A stretch of DNA of 64,000 nt, taken from an uncultured Pelagibacteraceae bacterium (GTDB lineage: Bacteria > Pseudomonadota > Alphaproteobacteria > Pelagibacterales > Pelagibacteraceae). Numbering within the stretch: position 1 is the stretch's first letter; each line of letters starts with the position of its first letter. A program made the translations under genes and the position numbers. Positions 48,314-58,989 of the stretch are shown one piece after another. The DNA lies in assembly GCA_902569245.1 (NCBI GenBank), contig CACFTO010000005.1, positions 18,172-82,171 of the forward strand, given 5' to 3'. The notes below the pieces were generated by a model. It saw only the letters and a program-made list of their open reading frames with translations, did not search any database and was not told the DNA's origin.

Positions 48314-49399
48314 ATGTCATTTAATACTTTTGGAAAGTTATTTAGGTTTACCACTTGGGGAGAGTCACATGGTCCGGCTATTGGATGCGTTGTGGATGGC
48401 TGCCCTCCAAATATACCAATAAAAGAAATTGATATACAAAAAGAACTTAATAAAAGAAAACCAGGACAATCTAAATTTACAACTCAAAGAAAAGAGGACG
48501 ACAAAATTAATATTTTATCTGGTGTTTTTGAGGGTAGAACAACTGGAACTCCAATTTCCCTAATAATTTATAATAAAGATATGAGATCTAGAGACTATGA
48601 GACAATAAAGAATAAATTTAGACCAGGACATGCAGATTATACTTATTTCAAAAAATACGGTATTCGGGATTACAGAGGTGGTGGAAGACAATCTGCTCGC
48701 GAGACTGCGGCTAGAGTTGCGGCGGGTGCTATTGCAAAAGTTGTTTTGAAAAGTAAAATTGGAATAAAGTATCAAGCTGTTGGTGCTGTTACACAATTAG
48801 GGATATTAGGATGTGACTTAAAGAAATGGAAAGACAAAACAATTTCTAGCAACCCATTTTTTTGTCCTGATAAAACTGTAATTAAACTTTGGGAAAAATA
48901 TTTACTTGGGATAAGAAAAGCTGGATCATCTTGTGGAGCAATAATTGAAGTTAGAGCAAGAGGAGTTCCTTTGGGACTTGGAGCACCAATATACTCAAAA
49001 TTAGATATGGATCTTGCGGCAGCAATGATGAGCATTAATGCTGTAAAGGGTGTAAATATTGGATCAGGAATGAACTCTGCAATGTTAACTGGTGAGGAAA
49101 ACTCTGATGAAATTTTGAAAAAAAAAGGTAAAACTAGTTTCAAATCAAATAATGCAGGAGGAATTCTTGGAGGAATATCTACTGGACAAGAAATAAATGT
49201 TTCATTTGCGGTAAAACCAACATCATCTATTTTGTCATCGAGAAAAACAATCGATAGATTTGGGAAGAATACTACAATATCTGTAAAAGGAAGACACGAC
49301 CCATGTGTTGGAATTAGAGCGGTTCCAATAGGAGAGGCGATGATGCATTGTGTAATTCTTGATCACTATTTAATGAATTCAGCTCAAAATAAAATTTAA
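48314..49399 (+). CDS. aroC: Chorismate synthase
   Basis: A 361-residue FMN-dependent enzyme for the last shikimate-pathway step. The family signatures are clear: [17 protein letters not shown] (about 16-32), the [23 protein letters not shown] region with [15 protein letters not shown] after, and the C-terminal [21 protein letters not shown]. It is transcribed divergently from pdxH with a 32-base gap, and its stop shares TTAA (49396-49399) with convergent dxs. Confidence 0.97.
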   Translation: MSFNTFGKLFRFTTWGESHGPAIGCVVDGCPPNIPIKEIDIQKELNKRKPGQSKFTTQRKEDDKINILSGVFEGRTTGTPISLIIYNKDMRSRDYETIKNKFRPGHADYTYFKKYGIRDYRGGGRQSARETAARVAAGAIAKVVLKSKIGIKYQAVGAVTQLGILGCDLKKWKDKTISSNPFFCPDKTVIKLWEKYLLGIRKAGSSCGAIIEVRARGVPLGLGAPIYSKLDMDLAAAMMSINAVKGVNIGSGMNSAMLTGEENSDEILKKKGKTSFKSNNAGGILGGISTGQEINVSFAVKPTSSILSSRKTIDRFGKNTTISVKGRHDPCVGIRAVPIGEAMMHCVILDHYLMNSAQNKI

Positions 49400-51309
49400 T
49401 TAGATTTTTTAATTAAAACTTTTGAATTCAAAGTATCTAATATTTTATTTTCAATACCAATAGAGTCTAAATTGGCAAACTTATACATTAGCTCTGGTTT
49501 ATCATGATCAATAAATCTATCGGGCAATATCATTGATCTAAATTTAAGATTACTGTCTAATAAATTTTTTTCACTTAAAAATTGGCTCACGTGAGATCCA
49601 AATCCCCCTATTGAACCTTCTTCTATTGTAATCAAAACCTCGTGTTCTGTAGCGATTTGCCATATTAGGTTTTCATCTAACGGTTTTGCAAATCTTGCAT
49701 CAATAATAGAGATATCAATTCCTTTTTTTATTAAATTTTCGGAAGCCAAAATACACTCCTGTAATCTTGCTCCAAAATTTAAAATTGCAACTTTTTTTCC
49801 TTCTTTAATTATTTTTGATTTACCCAACTCAATTTTCTCAGTTATTTCAGGTAATTGAACTCCCACACCATTGCCCCTTGGATATCTAAAAGCTGATGGT
49901 CTATCGTTTATATCCATTGATGTATTTATCATTCTTACAAGTTCGGCTTCATCACTTGCAGCCATTACCACAAAATTTGGTAGTGTTGAAAGGTATGTTA
50001 TATCAAAAGATCCAGCATGTGTTGGACCATCAGCACCAACTAACCCCGCTCTGTCGATTGCAAATCTAACAGGCAAAGATTGTATAGCAACATCGTGAAC
50101 GACCTGATCGTAAGCTCTTTGAAGAAAGGTTGAGTATATTGCAGCGTAAGGTTTATACCCTTCGGTAGCCATACCTGCAGCAAATGTAACCGCATGTTGC
50201 TCGGCTATCCCGACATCAAACATTCTTTCTGGAAATTTTTTTCCAAATAAATCCATTCCTGTTCCTGATGGCATAGCTGCAGTTATACCTACAACCTTGC
50301 TATCTTTTTCTGCGTGTTTAATTAATGAATTAGCGAATACTTTTGTATAAGAAGGTGTGTTAGATTTTGACTTTTCCTGCTCTCCTGTTTTTATATTAAA
50401 TTTTGAAACACCATGAAATTTATCCTCTGATTTTTCAGCAAAGGAATAACCTTTTCCTTTTTCAGTTTTAACATGGATTAAAATTGGTCCATCATAATTG
50501 ATATCCTTTGCATTATTAAATACTGAAACCATTGAGTCAATATCGTGTCCATCTATTGGTCCAATATAGTAAAATCCCATAGAATTAAATAATGTTCCAC
50601 CAGTGACTGCAGATCTTAAAAAATCTTCAGCTTTTCCAGCTTGATTTTTAAATCTTTTTGAAAAAGCAGATATAATTAATTTTAATGTTTCTCTAAAACT
50701 AAAATAAACTTTGCCAGATAAAATTTTCGCTAGATATTTTCTCATAGCACCAACGGGTTTTGCAATTGACATATCGTTGTCATTTAATACAACAATCATC
50801 TTTGTTTTGCTTCCTCCTGCATTATTCATAGCCTCATAAGCCATACCAGCACTTATCGCTCCATCACCTATAACTGCAATTACATTGCCTGATTTATTTG
50901 ATAACTTATTAGATACTGCTATTCCTAATGCAGATGAAATAGAAGTTGAACTATGAGCAGCACCAAATGGATCATACTCACTTTCTGATCTTTTTGTAAA
51001 ACCTGATAATCCTTCACCTTTTCTAAGAGTTCTTATTTGTTTTTTTCTACCAGTTAATATTTTATGCGGATAAGTTTGATGCCCTACATCCCAAATTAAT
51101 TTATCATGAGGAGTATTAAATATATAATGTAAGACAACAGTCAATTCTACAACTCCTAGTCCAGCACCTAAATGCCCTCCTGTTTCAGAAACAACATCTA
51201 TTAACTCTTGTCGAACCTCGTCTGCCAAAATTTTAATATCAGATTGTGATAATTTTCTTACATCATCAGGAAAATTGATATTATCTAGAAATTTATAATT
51301 ATTGCTCAC
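49396..51309 (-). CDS. dxs: 1-Deoxy-D-xylulose-5-phosphate synthase
   Basis: A 637-residue thiamine-diphosphate enzyme, first step of the DXP isoprenoid pathway. The opening [25 protein letters not shown], the cofactor motif [18 protein letters not shown] (about 147-164) with VLNDNDMSI, and the pyrimidine domain with [19 protein letters not shown] followed by [15 protein letters not shown] are all in place. It overlaps ispA by 4 bases upstream, so the DXP entry step and the farnesyl synthase are co-expressed. Confidence 0.97.
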   Translation of the reverse strand: MSNNYKFLDNINFPDDVRKLSQSDIKILADEVRQELIDVVSETGGHLGAGLGVVELTVVLHYIFNTPHDKLIWDVGHQTYPHKILTGRKKQIRTLRKGEGLSGFTKRSESEYDPFGAAHSSTSISSALGIAVSNKLSNKSGNVIAVIGDGAISAGMAYEAMNNAGGSKTKMIVVLNDNDMSIAKPVGAMRKYLAKILSGKVYFSFRETLKLIISAFSKRFKNQAGKAEDFLRSAVTGGTLFNSMGFYYIGPIDGHDIDSMVSVFNNAKDINYDGPILIHVKTEKGKGYSFAEKSEDKFHGVSKFNIKTGEQEKSKSNTPSYTKVFANSLIKHAEKDSKVVGITAAMPSGTGMDLFGKKFPERMFDVGIAEQHAVTFAAGMATEGYKPYAAIYSTFLQRAYDQVVHDVAIQSLPVRFAIDRAGLVGADGPTHAGSFDITYLSTLPNFVVMAASDEAELVRMINTSMDINDRPSAFRYPRGNGVGVQLPEITEKIELGKSKIIKEGKKVAILNFGARLQECILASENLIKKGIDISIIDARFAKPLDENLIWQIATEHEVLITIEEGSIGGFGSHVSQFLSEKNLLDSNLKFRSMILPDRFIDHDKPELMYKFANLDSIGIENKILDTLNSKVLIKKSN

Positions 51310-52175
51310 TTTGTTCTATTTAAAATATAATTTATTGTTTCTCTAAAATCGTCACCTTTTTTTCCAAAAATTTTTAAACTTTTAAATATTTTTAATTTTA
51401 AGTTATCTGCATATTTAATAGTATTATAAGTGCCTAGTAAACTTATTAAAGTGGCTTTTCCCATTTTTAAATCTTTTTTGGTTTTTTTTCCTGCACTAGA
51501 TGTTTTGCCTCTCAAATCTATCAAGTCATCAGCAATTTGGAATAATAATCCAATTTCGTTGCCTATTTTAGCAAACTTATTAAAGTATTTTGTTTTACCA
51601 GACATTATAATGGGGGCAACACAACAGAAACTAAATAGCTTTCCAGTTTTTTTAATTTGCATATTTATAATCTGTTTTTTATTTTTTTTAATTTTTTCAT
51701 AACTTAAGTCTAAAAACTGCCCGCCGGCAATTCCTGTATGTCCCGAGCTTTCGGAGAGTAGGTTTATTAATTCTATTTTTTTATGGTCTTCTAAATTTAA
51801 TCTTTTTTCACTAAGAATTTGAAATGCGATAGTAAGTAGAGAATTGCCAGCAAGAATTGCTGTTGACTCGCTAAACTTTTTGTGTGTTGTCAATTTTCCT
51901 CTTCTCAAATTATCATTATCCATACATGGTAAGTCATCATGTATTAATGAATAAGCATGTATACATTCAACTGCTGCTGCGACTTGCAAAATATTTTTTT
52001 TATCTACTTCGAATATAGATCCAATATCAAAGAGTATTTTTGATCTTACTTTTTTACCTCCAGGTAAAAGTCCATAAAGCATAGGTTTGATAAGTTCAGT
52101 TTTTTTTTGTTTAGAAAAATATTTATAAAGATAATTGTTAGTTCTATTAACTATTTTATTTAACTTTTTTTGCAT
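51306..52175 (-). CDS. ispA: Farnesyl (geranyl) diphosphate synthase
   Basis: A 289-residue short-chain trans-prenyltransferase. The first Asp-rich motif has the bacterial two-residue insert, DDLPCMDND, followed by [10 protein letters not shown], and the second is [11 protein letters not shown]. This pattern marks the IspA type, which makes the C15 donor for IspB, MiaA-related pools and bactoprenol. It overlaps xseB by 20 bases and dxs by 4, the standard xseB-ispA-dxs arrangement. Confidence 0.94.
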   Translation of the reverse strand: MQKKLNKIVNRTNNYLYKYFSKQKKTELIKPMLYGLLPGGKKVRSKILFDIGSIFEVDKKNILQVAAAVECIHAYSLIHDDLPCMDNDNLRRGKLTTHKKFSESTAILAGNSLLTIAFQILSEKRLNLEDHKKIELINLLSESSGHTGIAGGQFLDLSYEKIKKNKKQIINMQIKKTGKLFSFCCVAPIIMSGKTKYFNKFAKIGNEIGLLFQIADDLIDLRGKTSSAGKKTKKDLKMGKATLISLLGTYNTIKYADNLKLKIFKSLKIFGKKGDDFRETINYILNRTK

Positions 52176-52410
52176 TTTTATTTGATTTTATATCTTTAAT
52201 TTTAAAAATTGTTTTATCAGATATTTCTTTAAAATTATTTTGGAATTTTTTTTCTATTAATCTATTAATTTTTAATAAATTTGCATAGTCTCCAGATGTA
52301 TTTTCTAGATTATTTCTATTTTCCAAATTTTTAATAATTTCGTCTGCCAAATCAGTAAGCTCATTTAATGATTTTGACTCAATATCATCTGGCAAATTTT
52401 TTTCATTCAT
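52156..52410 (-). CDS. xseB: Exodeoxyribonuclease VII small subunit
   Basis: An 84-residue helical protein, the small subunit of the nuclease that degrades single-stranded DNA. The family pattern of a conserved N-terminal helix (KSLNELTDLADEIIKNLEN) and a second helix (ANLLKINRLIEKKFQNNF) is seen, with a basic tail. Sequence alone is weak; position directly before ispA and dxs, as in many proteobacteria, supports it. Only 20 bases separate its start from the divergent tsaC start. Confidence 0.85.
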   Translation of the reverse strand: MNEKNLPDDIESKSLNELTDLADEIIKNLENRNNLENTSGDYANLLKINRLIEKKFQNNFKEISDKTIFKIKDIKSNKNAKKVK

Positions 52411-52430
52411 ATATTAGTTGGTAATATTAT

Positions 52431-53363
52431 ATGAAAAAGAATGATTCAAATATTAAAAAAGCAATAAAATACTTAAATAATAATGAATGTATAGGGATCC
52501 CTACCGAGACAGTCTATGGACTGGCAGGAAATGCGTACTCGGATAAAGCAGTTTCAAGAGTATATAAATTAAAAAGAAGACCTAGAAACAATCCTTTAAT
52601 TGCTCACTATTATAGTATTAATAGCTTAAAAAAAGATTGTGAAATTGATAATACTTTTATTAAACTTTACAAAAAATTTTGCCCAGGACCGATATCATTT
52701 GTTTTAAAATTAAAAAAGAAAAGTAGGGTTTCAAAAATCATTACAAATAATTCAAATTCCGTAGCAGTAAGATTTCCAAGTCATTCTTTAACTAGAAAAC
52801 TGTTAAAAAAAATTAATTATCCACTTGCAGCACCTAGCGCAAATATTTCAGCAGGTATAAGTCCTGTTTCAAAACAGGATGTTGTTGATGAATTTGGTCC
52901 TAAATTAAAGTTTATCTTAGATGGTGGTCCTTCGAAAATAGGTTTAGAATCAACGATTATAAATCTTATTGGAAAACCTCATATTTTAAGATTGGGGGGA
53001 ATAAATAGTAAATTAATCTATAAGATAATTAATCAGTTAGAAAATAAGAATAAAAAAAAGATTAAAATAAAAGTTCCTGGTACTAGTAAATTGCATTATT
53101 CACCTGGAATACCTGTGAGACTAAATGCCAAAAAAAATTATCAAAATGAAGCATATATATTGATAAAAAAAAGAAAAAAATTAGACAAAAACTATTTTTA
53201 TATAAGTAAGACAAATAATTTAAAGCAAGCTGCAAAAAATTTATATAAGACGTTAAGAATAATAAAAAAAAAAGGTTACAAAAAAATTGCTATTGAAAAT
53301 ATACCAAATATTAATATCGGTGAAGCTATTAATGATAGAATTTTAAGAGCATCGAAAAAATGA
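52431..53363 (+). CDS. tsaC: L-threonylcarbamoyladenylate synthase, Sua5/TsaC type
   Basis: A 310-residue enzyme making threonylcarbamoyl-AMP for t6A37 of tRNAs reading ANN codons. The YrdC domain has GIPTETVYGLAGNAYS (about 22-37), KLKRRPRNNPL and PLAAPSANISAGISP. Unlike the 190-residue E. coli TsaC, it keeps the C-terminal Sua5 domain (about 215-310), joined by the proline-containing linker (VPGTSKLHYSPGIP), so the long Sua5 form. Stop overlaps the ABC ATPase start by 4 bases. Confidence 0.93.
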   Translation: MKKNDSNIKKAIKYLNNNECIGIPTETVYGLAGNAYSDKAVSRVYKLKRRPRNNPLIAHYYSINSLKKDCEIDNTFIKLYKKFCPGPISFVLKLKKKSRVSKIITNNSNSVAVRFPSHSLTRKLLKKINYPLAAPSANISAGISPVSKQDVVDEFGPKLKFILDGGPSKIGLESTIINLIGKPHILRLGGINSKLIYKIINQLENKNKKKIKIKVPGTSKLHYSPGIPVRLNAKKNYQNEAYILIKKRKKLDKNYFYISKTNNLKQAAKNLYKTLRIIKKKGYKKIAIENIPNINIGEAINDRILRASKK

Positions 53364-54097
53364 AAAATTTAATTGAAGTTCAAGACATAAAAAAAAATTA
53401 TGGCAAAAAAGAAGCTGTAAAAGGAATATCATTTAATGTTGAAGAAGACGAAGTTTTAGGTTTACTTGGTCCTAATGGATCTGGAAAAACAACAACTATT
53501 GGAATGTTGCTAGGCTTGCTTAAACCTACAAGTGGTCAAATATTTATCAATAATCTTAAACTTGAAGAAAATAGAATTCAAATTCTTGAAATGATTAATT
53601 TTATATCGCCATATATTGAACTACCCAAAAAACTTACCGTGAAACAGAATTTATATGTTTATTCTAAACTTTATAAAGTTAAAAATATTAAGGAACGAAT
53701 TGAGTATTTGTCAGAAAAGCTAAGAATAGGTGAATTATTAAATAGTATTACCGGGGAGCTTTCATCAGGTCAAAAAAATAGAGTAAGTTTAGCCAAAGCC
53801 CTTGTTAATGAACCAAAAGTTCTGCTACTTGACGAACCAACTGCTTCTTTAGACCCAGAAGTAGGTGATTTTGTTAGAACATTTTTAGAAGATTATAAAA
53901 AAGAAAAGAAAATTTCGATACTTTTAGCTTCTCATAATATGAATGAAGTCACACGTTTATGTAAATCTGTATTAATGATGAAAAATGGAGAAATAATAGA
54001 CCAAGGTAAACCTGAAGATTTAATTACAAAACATGGAAGAACAAATCTAGAGGAAGTTTTTTTAAAACTATCGAGGAGTAAAAGTGAGTATAACTAG
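53360..54097 (+). CDS. ABC-2 type exporter ATP-binding protein
   Basis: A 245-residue ATPase of the DrrA/CcmA-like group. Walker A (GPNGSGKTTT) is at about 36-45, the signature reads LSSGQ in GELSSGQKNRVSLAKAL, and Walker B ends LLLDEP with TASLDPEVG after it. The paired permease gene overlaps it by 14 bases. These two-gene systems export lipids, polysaccharides, drugs or other hydrophobic compounds; nothing in the sequence settles which. It overlaps tsaC by 4 bases. Confidence 0.92.
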   Translation: MKNLIEVQDIKKNYGKKEAVKGISFNVEEDEVLGLLGPNGSGKTTTIGMLLGLLKPTSGQIFINNLKLEENRIQILEMINFISPYIELPKKLTVKQNLYVYSKLYKVKNIKERIEYLSEKLRIGELLNSITGELSSGQKNRVSLAKALVNEPKVLLLDEPTASLDPEVGDFVRTFLEDYKKEKKISILLASHNMNEVTRLCKSVLMMKNGEIIDQGKPEDLITKHGRTNLEEVFLKLSRSKSEYN

Positions 54098-54875
54098 AAT
54101 ATACGGTCTGTTTTTAAGGCATTTTTATCTAATCACTAGATCATTTCCTAGAATATTAGATCTAGTTTACTGGCCATCTATTCAAATTACATTATGGGGA
54201 TTTATATCTAATTTTTTTGCAACGCACACAACTTATTACAATAATGCAGTTGGTGTAATCCTTACGTGTGCAATTCTTTATGATTTTTTGTTTAGGACAA
54301 GTATTGGTTTCAATATGCTTTTTTTGGAAGAAATTTGGAGTAGAAATTTTACTAATCTTTTCATAGCACCAATGAGAATTGGTGAGATTTTAACCTCACT
54401 TGTTATAACTGCTTTAATTAGATCACTAATTGGCCTCGTTCCAGCAATTTTACTTACATCCCCATTGTTTGGAATTTCAATTTTAGATTTAGGAATATTT
54501 TTATTTTTTCTTTTTTTAAGTCTTTATATTTTTGGGATTACACTTGGTATTTTAGTTTCCTCAGGTTTACTTAGATTTGGTCCTTCATTTGAAAATATAG
54601 CATGGTCAACAATGTTTTTACTCGCACCCTTTGGATGTATTTATTATCCAATAGAAACTCTTCCAGAAATATTTCAAAAAATTGCTTATGTACTTCCATT
54701 AGTTTATATATTTGAAGAGGCTAGAAATATTTTGATTAATCAAACAGTTAATATTGAAAATGTTTACTATGCATTTATGTGGAACGCTTTTTATTTTTCT
54801 CTTTCAATTGCTCTATTTTATTATTCTTTCAATGCAGCAAAAAATAAGGGGACTTTAATAAATATGGGGGAATAA
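54084..54875 (+). CDS. ABC-2 type exporter permease
   Basis: A 263-residue membrane protein with six segments, partner of the preceding ATPase. It belongs to the ABC-2 permease family: an early amphipathic RIYGLFLRHFYLITRSFPRILDL, a GISILDLGIFLFFLFLSLYIFGITLG core, and the family APFGCIYYPIETLPEIFQKIAYVLPLVYIFE motif (from about 182). The gene ends at 54875, and the CCA end of the opposite-strand tRNA-Arg starts at the very next base. Confidence 0.9.
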   Translation: MSITRIYGLFLRHFYLITRSFPRILDLVYWPSIQITLWGFISNFFATHTTYYNNAVGVILTCAILYDFLFRTSIGFNMLFLEEIWSRNFTNLFIAPMRIGEILTSLVITALIRSLIGLVPAILLTSPLFGISILDLGIFLFFLFLSLYIFGITLGILVSSGLLRFGPSFENIAWSTMFLLAPFGCIYYPIETLPEIFQKIAYVLPLVYIFEEARNILINQTVNIENVYYAFMWNAFYFSLSIALFYYSFNAAKNKGTLINMGE

Positions 54876-54952
54876 TGGCGCGCCTGCAAGGAGTCGAACC
54901 CTGAACCTCCAGAGCCGAAATCTGGCGCTCTATCCAGTTGAGCTACAAGCGC
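54876..54952 (-). tRNA. tRNA-Arg (anticodon TCG)
   Basis: The minus strand gives a 77-nucleotide cloverleaf: acceptor GCGCTTG/CAGGCGC (one G-T pair), D-arm AGCTCAACTGGATAGAGC, anticodon stem CCAGA/TCTGG with loop TTTCGGC (anticodon TCG), T-arm CAGGG-TTCGACT-CCTTG, discriminator G and encoded CCA at 54876-54878. It reads CGN codons. It lies on the strand opposite its protein-coding neighbours. Confidence 0.97.
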
Positions 54953-54973
54953 TTATTGTATATTTATATCAAT

Positions 54974-55954
54974 ATGAAAAGTATTATAAATATAAAAGTC
55001 AAAAATAAAGAAAATAATTTAAGAATAGATATTCTATTGTCCAATCAGGATAATAAATTAAGTAGATCAAGAGTAAAAAGTTTAATTTTAGATAATAAAT
55101 TAAAAATCAATAATATTATTGTTAAAGATCCCTCAAAGAAAATTAAATTAAATGATGAAATTTATTTCGAGATTTCAGAGCCAAAAAAAGAGACAATTGA
55201 ACCATTTAAATATCTTCTTGATATTGCCTACGAAGATAAAGATTTAATAGTTATCAATAAATCTGCTGGAATTTCCATGCATCCTGGACCAGGAAATTAT
55301 AACAACACAATTGTAAATGCATTGATGAACTATGATAGTAAAAATTTATCAAATATTGGAAATGAACTAAGACCTGGAATTGTTCACAGGATAGATAAAG
55401 ATACATCTGGATTAATAGTTATCGCTAAAAATAATATTTCGCACGAGAATTTATCAAAACAATTCTCAGATCATTCTATTACAAGAGTTTACCAAGCTTT
55501 GGTCTGGGGTAAAATAAGACCTCAAAGTGGAAAAATTGAAACGTTTATTAAACGAAGTTCAAGAAACAGACAAATGATGGAAGTTTCAACCAAGAACGGC
55601 AAAAGTGCTATAACAAATTATAAAACTTTAGAAATATTTGAGAATGAGAAAATTCCAATATTTAGTCTTGTTGAATGTAAACTGGAAACGGGAAGAACAC
55701 ATCAAATAAGAGTTCATTTGTCTTACAAAGGTAATAATATTTTAGGTGACAAGAAATACAAAAAAAAATTTAAAAAATTTGTTAATATTGATAGTGAGCT
55801 TGAAAAGAGTATAATTGCACTTAATAGACAATTTTTACATGCAAAAACTATTGGCTTTAATCACCCAAAGAGTAATGCAAGACTTGAATTTACATCAAAA
55901 TTACCATCAGATTTAGAACAGATTTTAAAAAAACTAAGAAAAATCAAGCAATAA
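54974..55954 (+). CDS. rluD: RluA-family 23S rRNA pseudouridine synthase (RluD type)
   Basis: A 326-residue enzyme that isomerises uridines in 23S rRNA. An S4 RNA-binding domain covers about residues 10-70 (LRIDILLSNQDNKLSRSRVKSLI), and the catalytic Asp is D141 in GIVHRIDKDTSGLIVIAK. VECKLETGRTHQIRVHLSYKG (about 235-255) is the second family motif. I choose the ATG at 54974; the upstream ATG at 54938 lies inside tRNA-Arg. RluD is the likeliest member from the S4 domain and length; RluC is an alternative. Confidence 0.9.
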   Translation: MKSIINIKVKNKENNLRIDILLSNQDNKLSRSRVKSLILDNKLKINNIIVKDPSKKIKLNDEIYFEISEPKKETIEPFKYLLDIAYEDKDLIVINKSAGISMHPGPGNYNNTIVNALMNYDSKNLSNIGNELRPGIVHRIDKDTSGLIVIAKNNISHENLSKQFSDHSITRVYQALVWGKIRPQSGKIETFIKRSSRNRQMMEVSTKNGKSAITNYKTLEIFENEKIPIFSLVECKLETGRTHQIRVHLSYKGNNILGDKKYKKKFKKFVNIDSELEKSIIALNRQFLHAKTIGFNHPKSNARLEFTSKLPSDLEQILKKLRKIKQ

Positions 55955-55999
55955 AAGCATTGTAAAAATTTAATTATTTATTAAATAAATACCTCTCTT

Positions 56000-56890
56000 A
56001 TGAATAAAAATACTTACAACTTACCAGCGCTTTCAAATGAAGGTGGATTGGCTGCTTATCTTGCTCAGATTAAGAAATTTCCGATGCTTGCAGCTGAGGA
56101 AGAATATATGTTAGCTAAAAATTGGCAATCAACTGGAAATATAAAATCAGCAGAAAAACTTGTAACTAGCCATTTGAGATTAGTTGCAAAGATAGCAATG
56201 GGTTACAAAGGTTATGGTTTACCTCTTAACGAGATGATTTCTGAAGGTAATGTGGGATTAATGCAAGCAGTAAAAAAATTTGAGCCAGAAAAAGGTTTCA
56301 GACTTGCAACTTATGCAATGTGGTGGATCAAAGCTTCAATACAAGAATATATATTAAGGTCATGGAGTTTAGTAAAAATAGGGACAACAACAGCACAGAA
56401 AAAACTTTTTTTTAATCTAAAAAAAATTAAAAATCAAATAGCTCCTCGGTCTGAAGGAGATCTAAGAAAAGAACATGTTCAAGACATAGCTAAGAGACTT
56501 TCAGTAAGTGAAAGTGAAGTTGTTTCAATGAATAGAAGACTTTCAGGAAAAGAACAATCTTTAAATGCTCCAATAGGTGAAGATGGAGATGAATGGCAAG
56601 ACTGGGTGGTTGATAATGAAATGGATCATGAATTAAAAATCGCTCAAAGTGATGAGATGGAACAAAGAAAAGATTTACTTCAAGATTCAATTAAAATTTT
56701 AAATGAAAGAGAAAAAAAGATTTTATACTCAAGAAGATTAACAGATGAACCTTTAACTTTAGATGAACTAAGTAAAAAGTATAAGATAAGTAGAGAAAGA
56801 GTAAGACAAATAGAAAATAAAGCTTTTGAAAAGCTTCAAAAGCACATGCTCAACTCTGCTAAATCAAAAAACTTATTACCAGCAAATTAA
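56000..56890 (+). CDS. rpoH: Heat-shock RNA polymerase sigma factor RpoH
   Basis: A 296-residue sigma-32 type factor. Region 2 is clear ([31 protein letters not shown], then [27 protein letters not shown]), the RpoH box reads [11 protein letters not shown] (about 133-143), and region 4 ends with the helix-turn-helix [27 protein letters not shown]. It directs RNA polymerase to heat-shock promoters and is degraded by FtsH in relatives, whose gene and HflKC are also in this window. Its stop shares TTAA (56887-56890) with purA. Confidence 0.96.
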   Translation: MNKNTYNLPALSNEGGLAAYLAQIKKFPMLAAEEEYMLAKNWQSTGNIKSAEKLVTSHLRLVAKIAMGYKGYGLPLNEMISEGNVGLMQAVKKFEPEKGFRLATYAMWWIKASIQEYILRSWSLVKIGTTTAQKKLFFNLKKIKNQIAPRSEGDLRKEHVQDIAKRLSVSESEVVSMNRRLSGKEQSLNAPIGEDGDEWQDWVVDNEMDHELKIAQSDEMEQRKDLLQDSIKILNEREKKILYSRRLTDEPLTLDELSKKYKISRERVRQIENKAFEKLQKHMLNSAKSKNLLPAN

Positions 56891-58179
56891 TTATTAAAAG
56901 GATCTTGAATTAAGATTGTATCATTTCTCTCAGGACTAGTGGAAATACTTGAAATTCTGGTCTCTATAAACTTTTCTAATTCTTTTATATAATATTTTGC
57001 ATTTTCTGGTAATTTTTCAAAATTTTTTATACCTACTGTTGAAGATTTCCAACCTTTAAAGGATTTATATATTGGTTCAGCCATAAATTGGTCATCAACT
57101 GAAGCTGGAAGGTAATCATACTTTTTACCATTTATCTCATAAGCAATACACATTTTAATTTCATCTAGTTCGTCTAGCACATCTAGTTTAGTTAAGGCAA
57201 TTCCATCGATTCCTGAAATTTTTAAAGTTTGCCTTACTAACACTCCATCAAACCAACCACATCTTCTTTTTCGACTTGTGACAGTTCCAAATTCTTTTCC
57301 TCTTGTTCCAAGTAAGTCACCTATCTCATCTGTTAGTTCTGTTGGAAAAGGGCCCTCTCCAACTCGTGTAGTGTATGCTTTTGTAATACCTAAAACATAG
57401 TTAATTGAATTTATTCCACAGCCTGAGCCGGTTGCCGCAGATGATGCAACGGTATTAGAGGAGGTTACAAATGGATAAGTCCCATGGTCAACGTCTAAAA
57501 GAACTCCTTGGGCACCTTCAAATAATATTTTTTTGTTTTGAGATTTAAATTCATCTATTTTTTTCCATACTGGCTGTGAAAATTTAAGTATTTGTGGTGC
57601 AATTTTTAGAAGATTTTTTTTTAATAGCTCTTTTTTAAATTCAGTTTTTCCTAAACCTTTTCTTATGGCATTATGATGACTTAATACTACGTCTAGTCTT
57701 TTATCTAAATTATTTTCTGATGCAAGATCCATTACTCTTATTGATCTTCTACCAATCTTATCTTCATACGCTGGTCCTATTCCTCTTCTTGTAGTTCCTA
57801 TTTTTGATTTTCCTGCTGCATCTTCTCTAATCTCATCCATTTCTTTATGAAATGGTAAAATAAGAGTGGCTGCTTCAGATAAAATTAAATTATTAGGATT
57901 AACTTCTACTCCTTTAGATTTAATTTCATCGATCTCATCTAAAAGTGCCCATGGATCAACAACTACACCATTTCCAATAATTGATATTTTATTTTTTCTA
58001 ACTATTCCTGATGGTAGTAGTCTTAATTTGTAAACTATACTATCTATAACAAGAGTGTGACCAGCATTATGTCCACCTTGAAATCTTACAATTACGTCAG
58101 CTTCACTTGATAGCCAATCAACAATTTTACCTTTTCCTTCATCTCCCCACTGTGAACCGACTACAACTACATTTTTCAT
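56887..58179 (-). CDS. purA: Adenylosuccinate synthetase
   Basis: A 430-residue GTP-dependent enzyme joining IMP and aspartate on the way to AMP. The N-terminal loop [18 protein letters not shown] (about 5-22), the catalytic His in [29 protein letters not shown] (about 129-145), and [23 protein letters not shown] confirm it. The last gene of the tilS-ftsH-folP-glmM-thiD-purA run, it overlaps thiD by 4 bases. Confidence 0.97.
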   Translation of the reverse strand: MKNVVVVGSQWGDEGKGKIVDWLSSEADVIVRFQGGHNAGHTLVIDSIVYKLRLLPSGIVRKNKISIIGNGVVVDPWALLDEIDEIKSKGVEVNPNNLILSEAATLILPFHKEMDEIREDAAGKSKIGTTRRGIGPAYEDKIGRRSIRVMDLASENNLDKRLDVVLSHHNAIRKGLGKTEFKKELLKKNLLKIAPQILKFSQPVWKKIDEFKSQNKKILFEGAQGVLLDVDHGTYPFVTSSNTVASSAATGSGCGINSINYVLGITKAYTTRVGEGPFPTELTDEIGDLLGTRGKEFGTVTSRKRRCGWFDGVLVRQTLKISGIDGIALTKLDVLDELDEIKMCIAYEINGKKYDYLPASVDDQFMAEPIYKSFKGWKSSTVGIKNFEKLPENAKYYIKELEKFIETRISSISTSPERNDTILIQDPFNN

Positions 58180-58988
58180 CTAAAATTTTTTTTAATTTGT
58201 ATACTATTTAAATGGTTTACAGGACCGTGACCTTTCCCTAAGTTTGGTTGTGTTCTTAATGAATGATTTACATATTTAATTGCCATTTCACAAGATTTCT
58301 TTAAAGTTTTTCCACATGAAAAATAGGTAGTTATTGCACTAGAAAGAGTACAACCAGTGCCATGACTATTTTTTGTATTTATTTTCTTATTTTTAAAAAT
58401 TGTGATTTCTTTTTTATTAATAAATACATCTTGAATATTTTTATTTTTTAAATGACCTCCTTTAATTAGGACATTTTTAGCACCTATTTTTATTAGACAA
58501 TTTCCTGCTAAAATTACATCCTTAATAGTTGATATTTTTGAGTTGGTTAAAACTTCAGCTTCAGGTATATTTGGTGTAATTAAATCTGCTTTAGATAAAA
58601 GTTTATTTTTTAAAATTTTAATAGCTGGCTCATTAATTAACTTTTTTCCGCCCTTTGCCACCATCACAGGATCTAATATTATTTTTTTTGCTTTTATCTT
58701 TTTTAATGATTTTATTACTGAATTTATAACTTCTTTTGAATGAAGCATTCCTATTTTAACAGCGTCTGGCTTTATATCTTTTGCTGTAAATTCAATTTGA
58801 TTAGAAATTTCTTTACTATTAATTGGAATAATTGATTTAATTCCTGTTGTATTTTGTGATGTTATAGCAGTTATAGCAGTCATAGCGTATGAACCAAGCG
58901 ATGTAATAGTTTTAATGTCTGCTTGTATGCCTGCACCTCCAGAAGAGTCTGAGCCAGCAATAATTAAAATTTTAGATTTTATTTTCAA
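58176..58988 (-). CDS. thiD: Hydroxymethylpyrimidine kinase / HMP-phosphate kinase
   Basis: A 270-residue ribokinase-fold kinase for the pyrimidine half of thiamine. Motifs are [20 protein letters not shown] (about 9-28), [11 protein letters not shown] (about 110-120), [13 protein letters not shown] and the C-terminal anion hole [13 protein letters not shown]. Many streamlined marine bacteria keep thiD but need a preformed pyrimidine precursor; no thiC or thiE is in this window. It overlaps purA by 4 bases and follows glmM by one. Confidence 0.94.
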   Translation of the reverse strand: MKIKSKILIIAGSDSSGGAGIQADIKTITSLGSYAMTAITAITSQNTTGIKSIIPINSKEISNQIEFTAKDIKPDAVKIGMLHSKEVINSVIKSLKKIKAKKIILDPVMVAKGGKKLINEPAIKILKNKLLSKADLITPNIPEAEVLTNSKISTIKDVILAGNCLIKIGAKNVLIKGGHLKNKNIQDVFINKKEITIFKNKKINTKNSHGTGCTLSSAITTYFSCGKTLKKSCEMAIKYVNHSLRTQPNLGKGHGPVNHLNSIQIKKNFR

Positions 58989-58989
58989 G

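Noticed and set aside
54938..54973. Longer start for the RluD-type gene
   Set aside because: The first ATG is inside tRNA-Arg, and the added residues are not part of the S4 domain.
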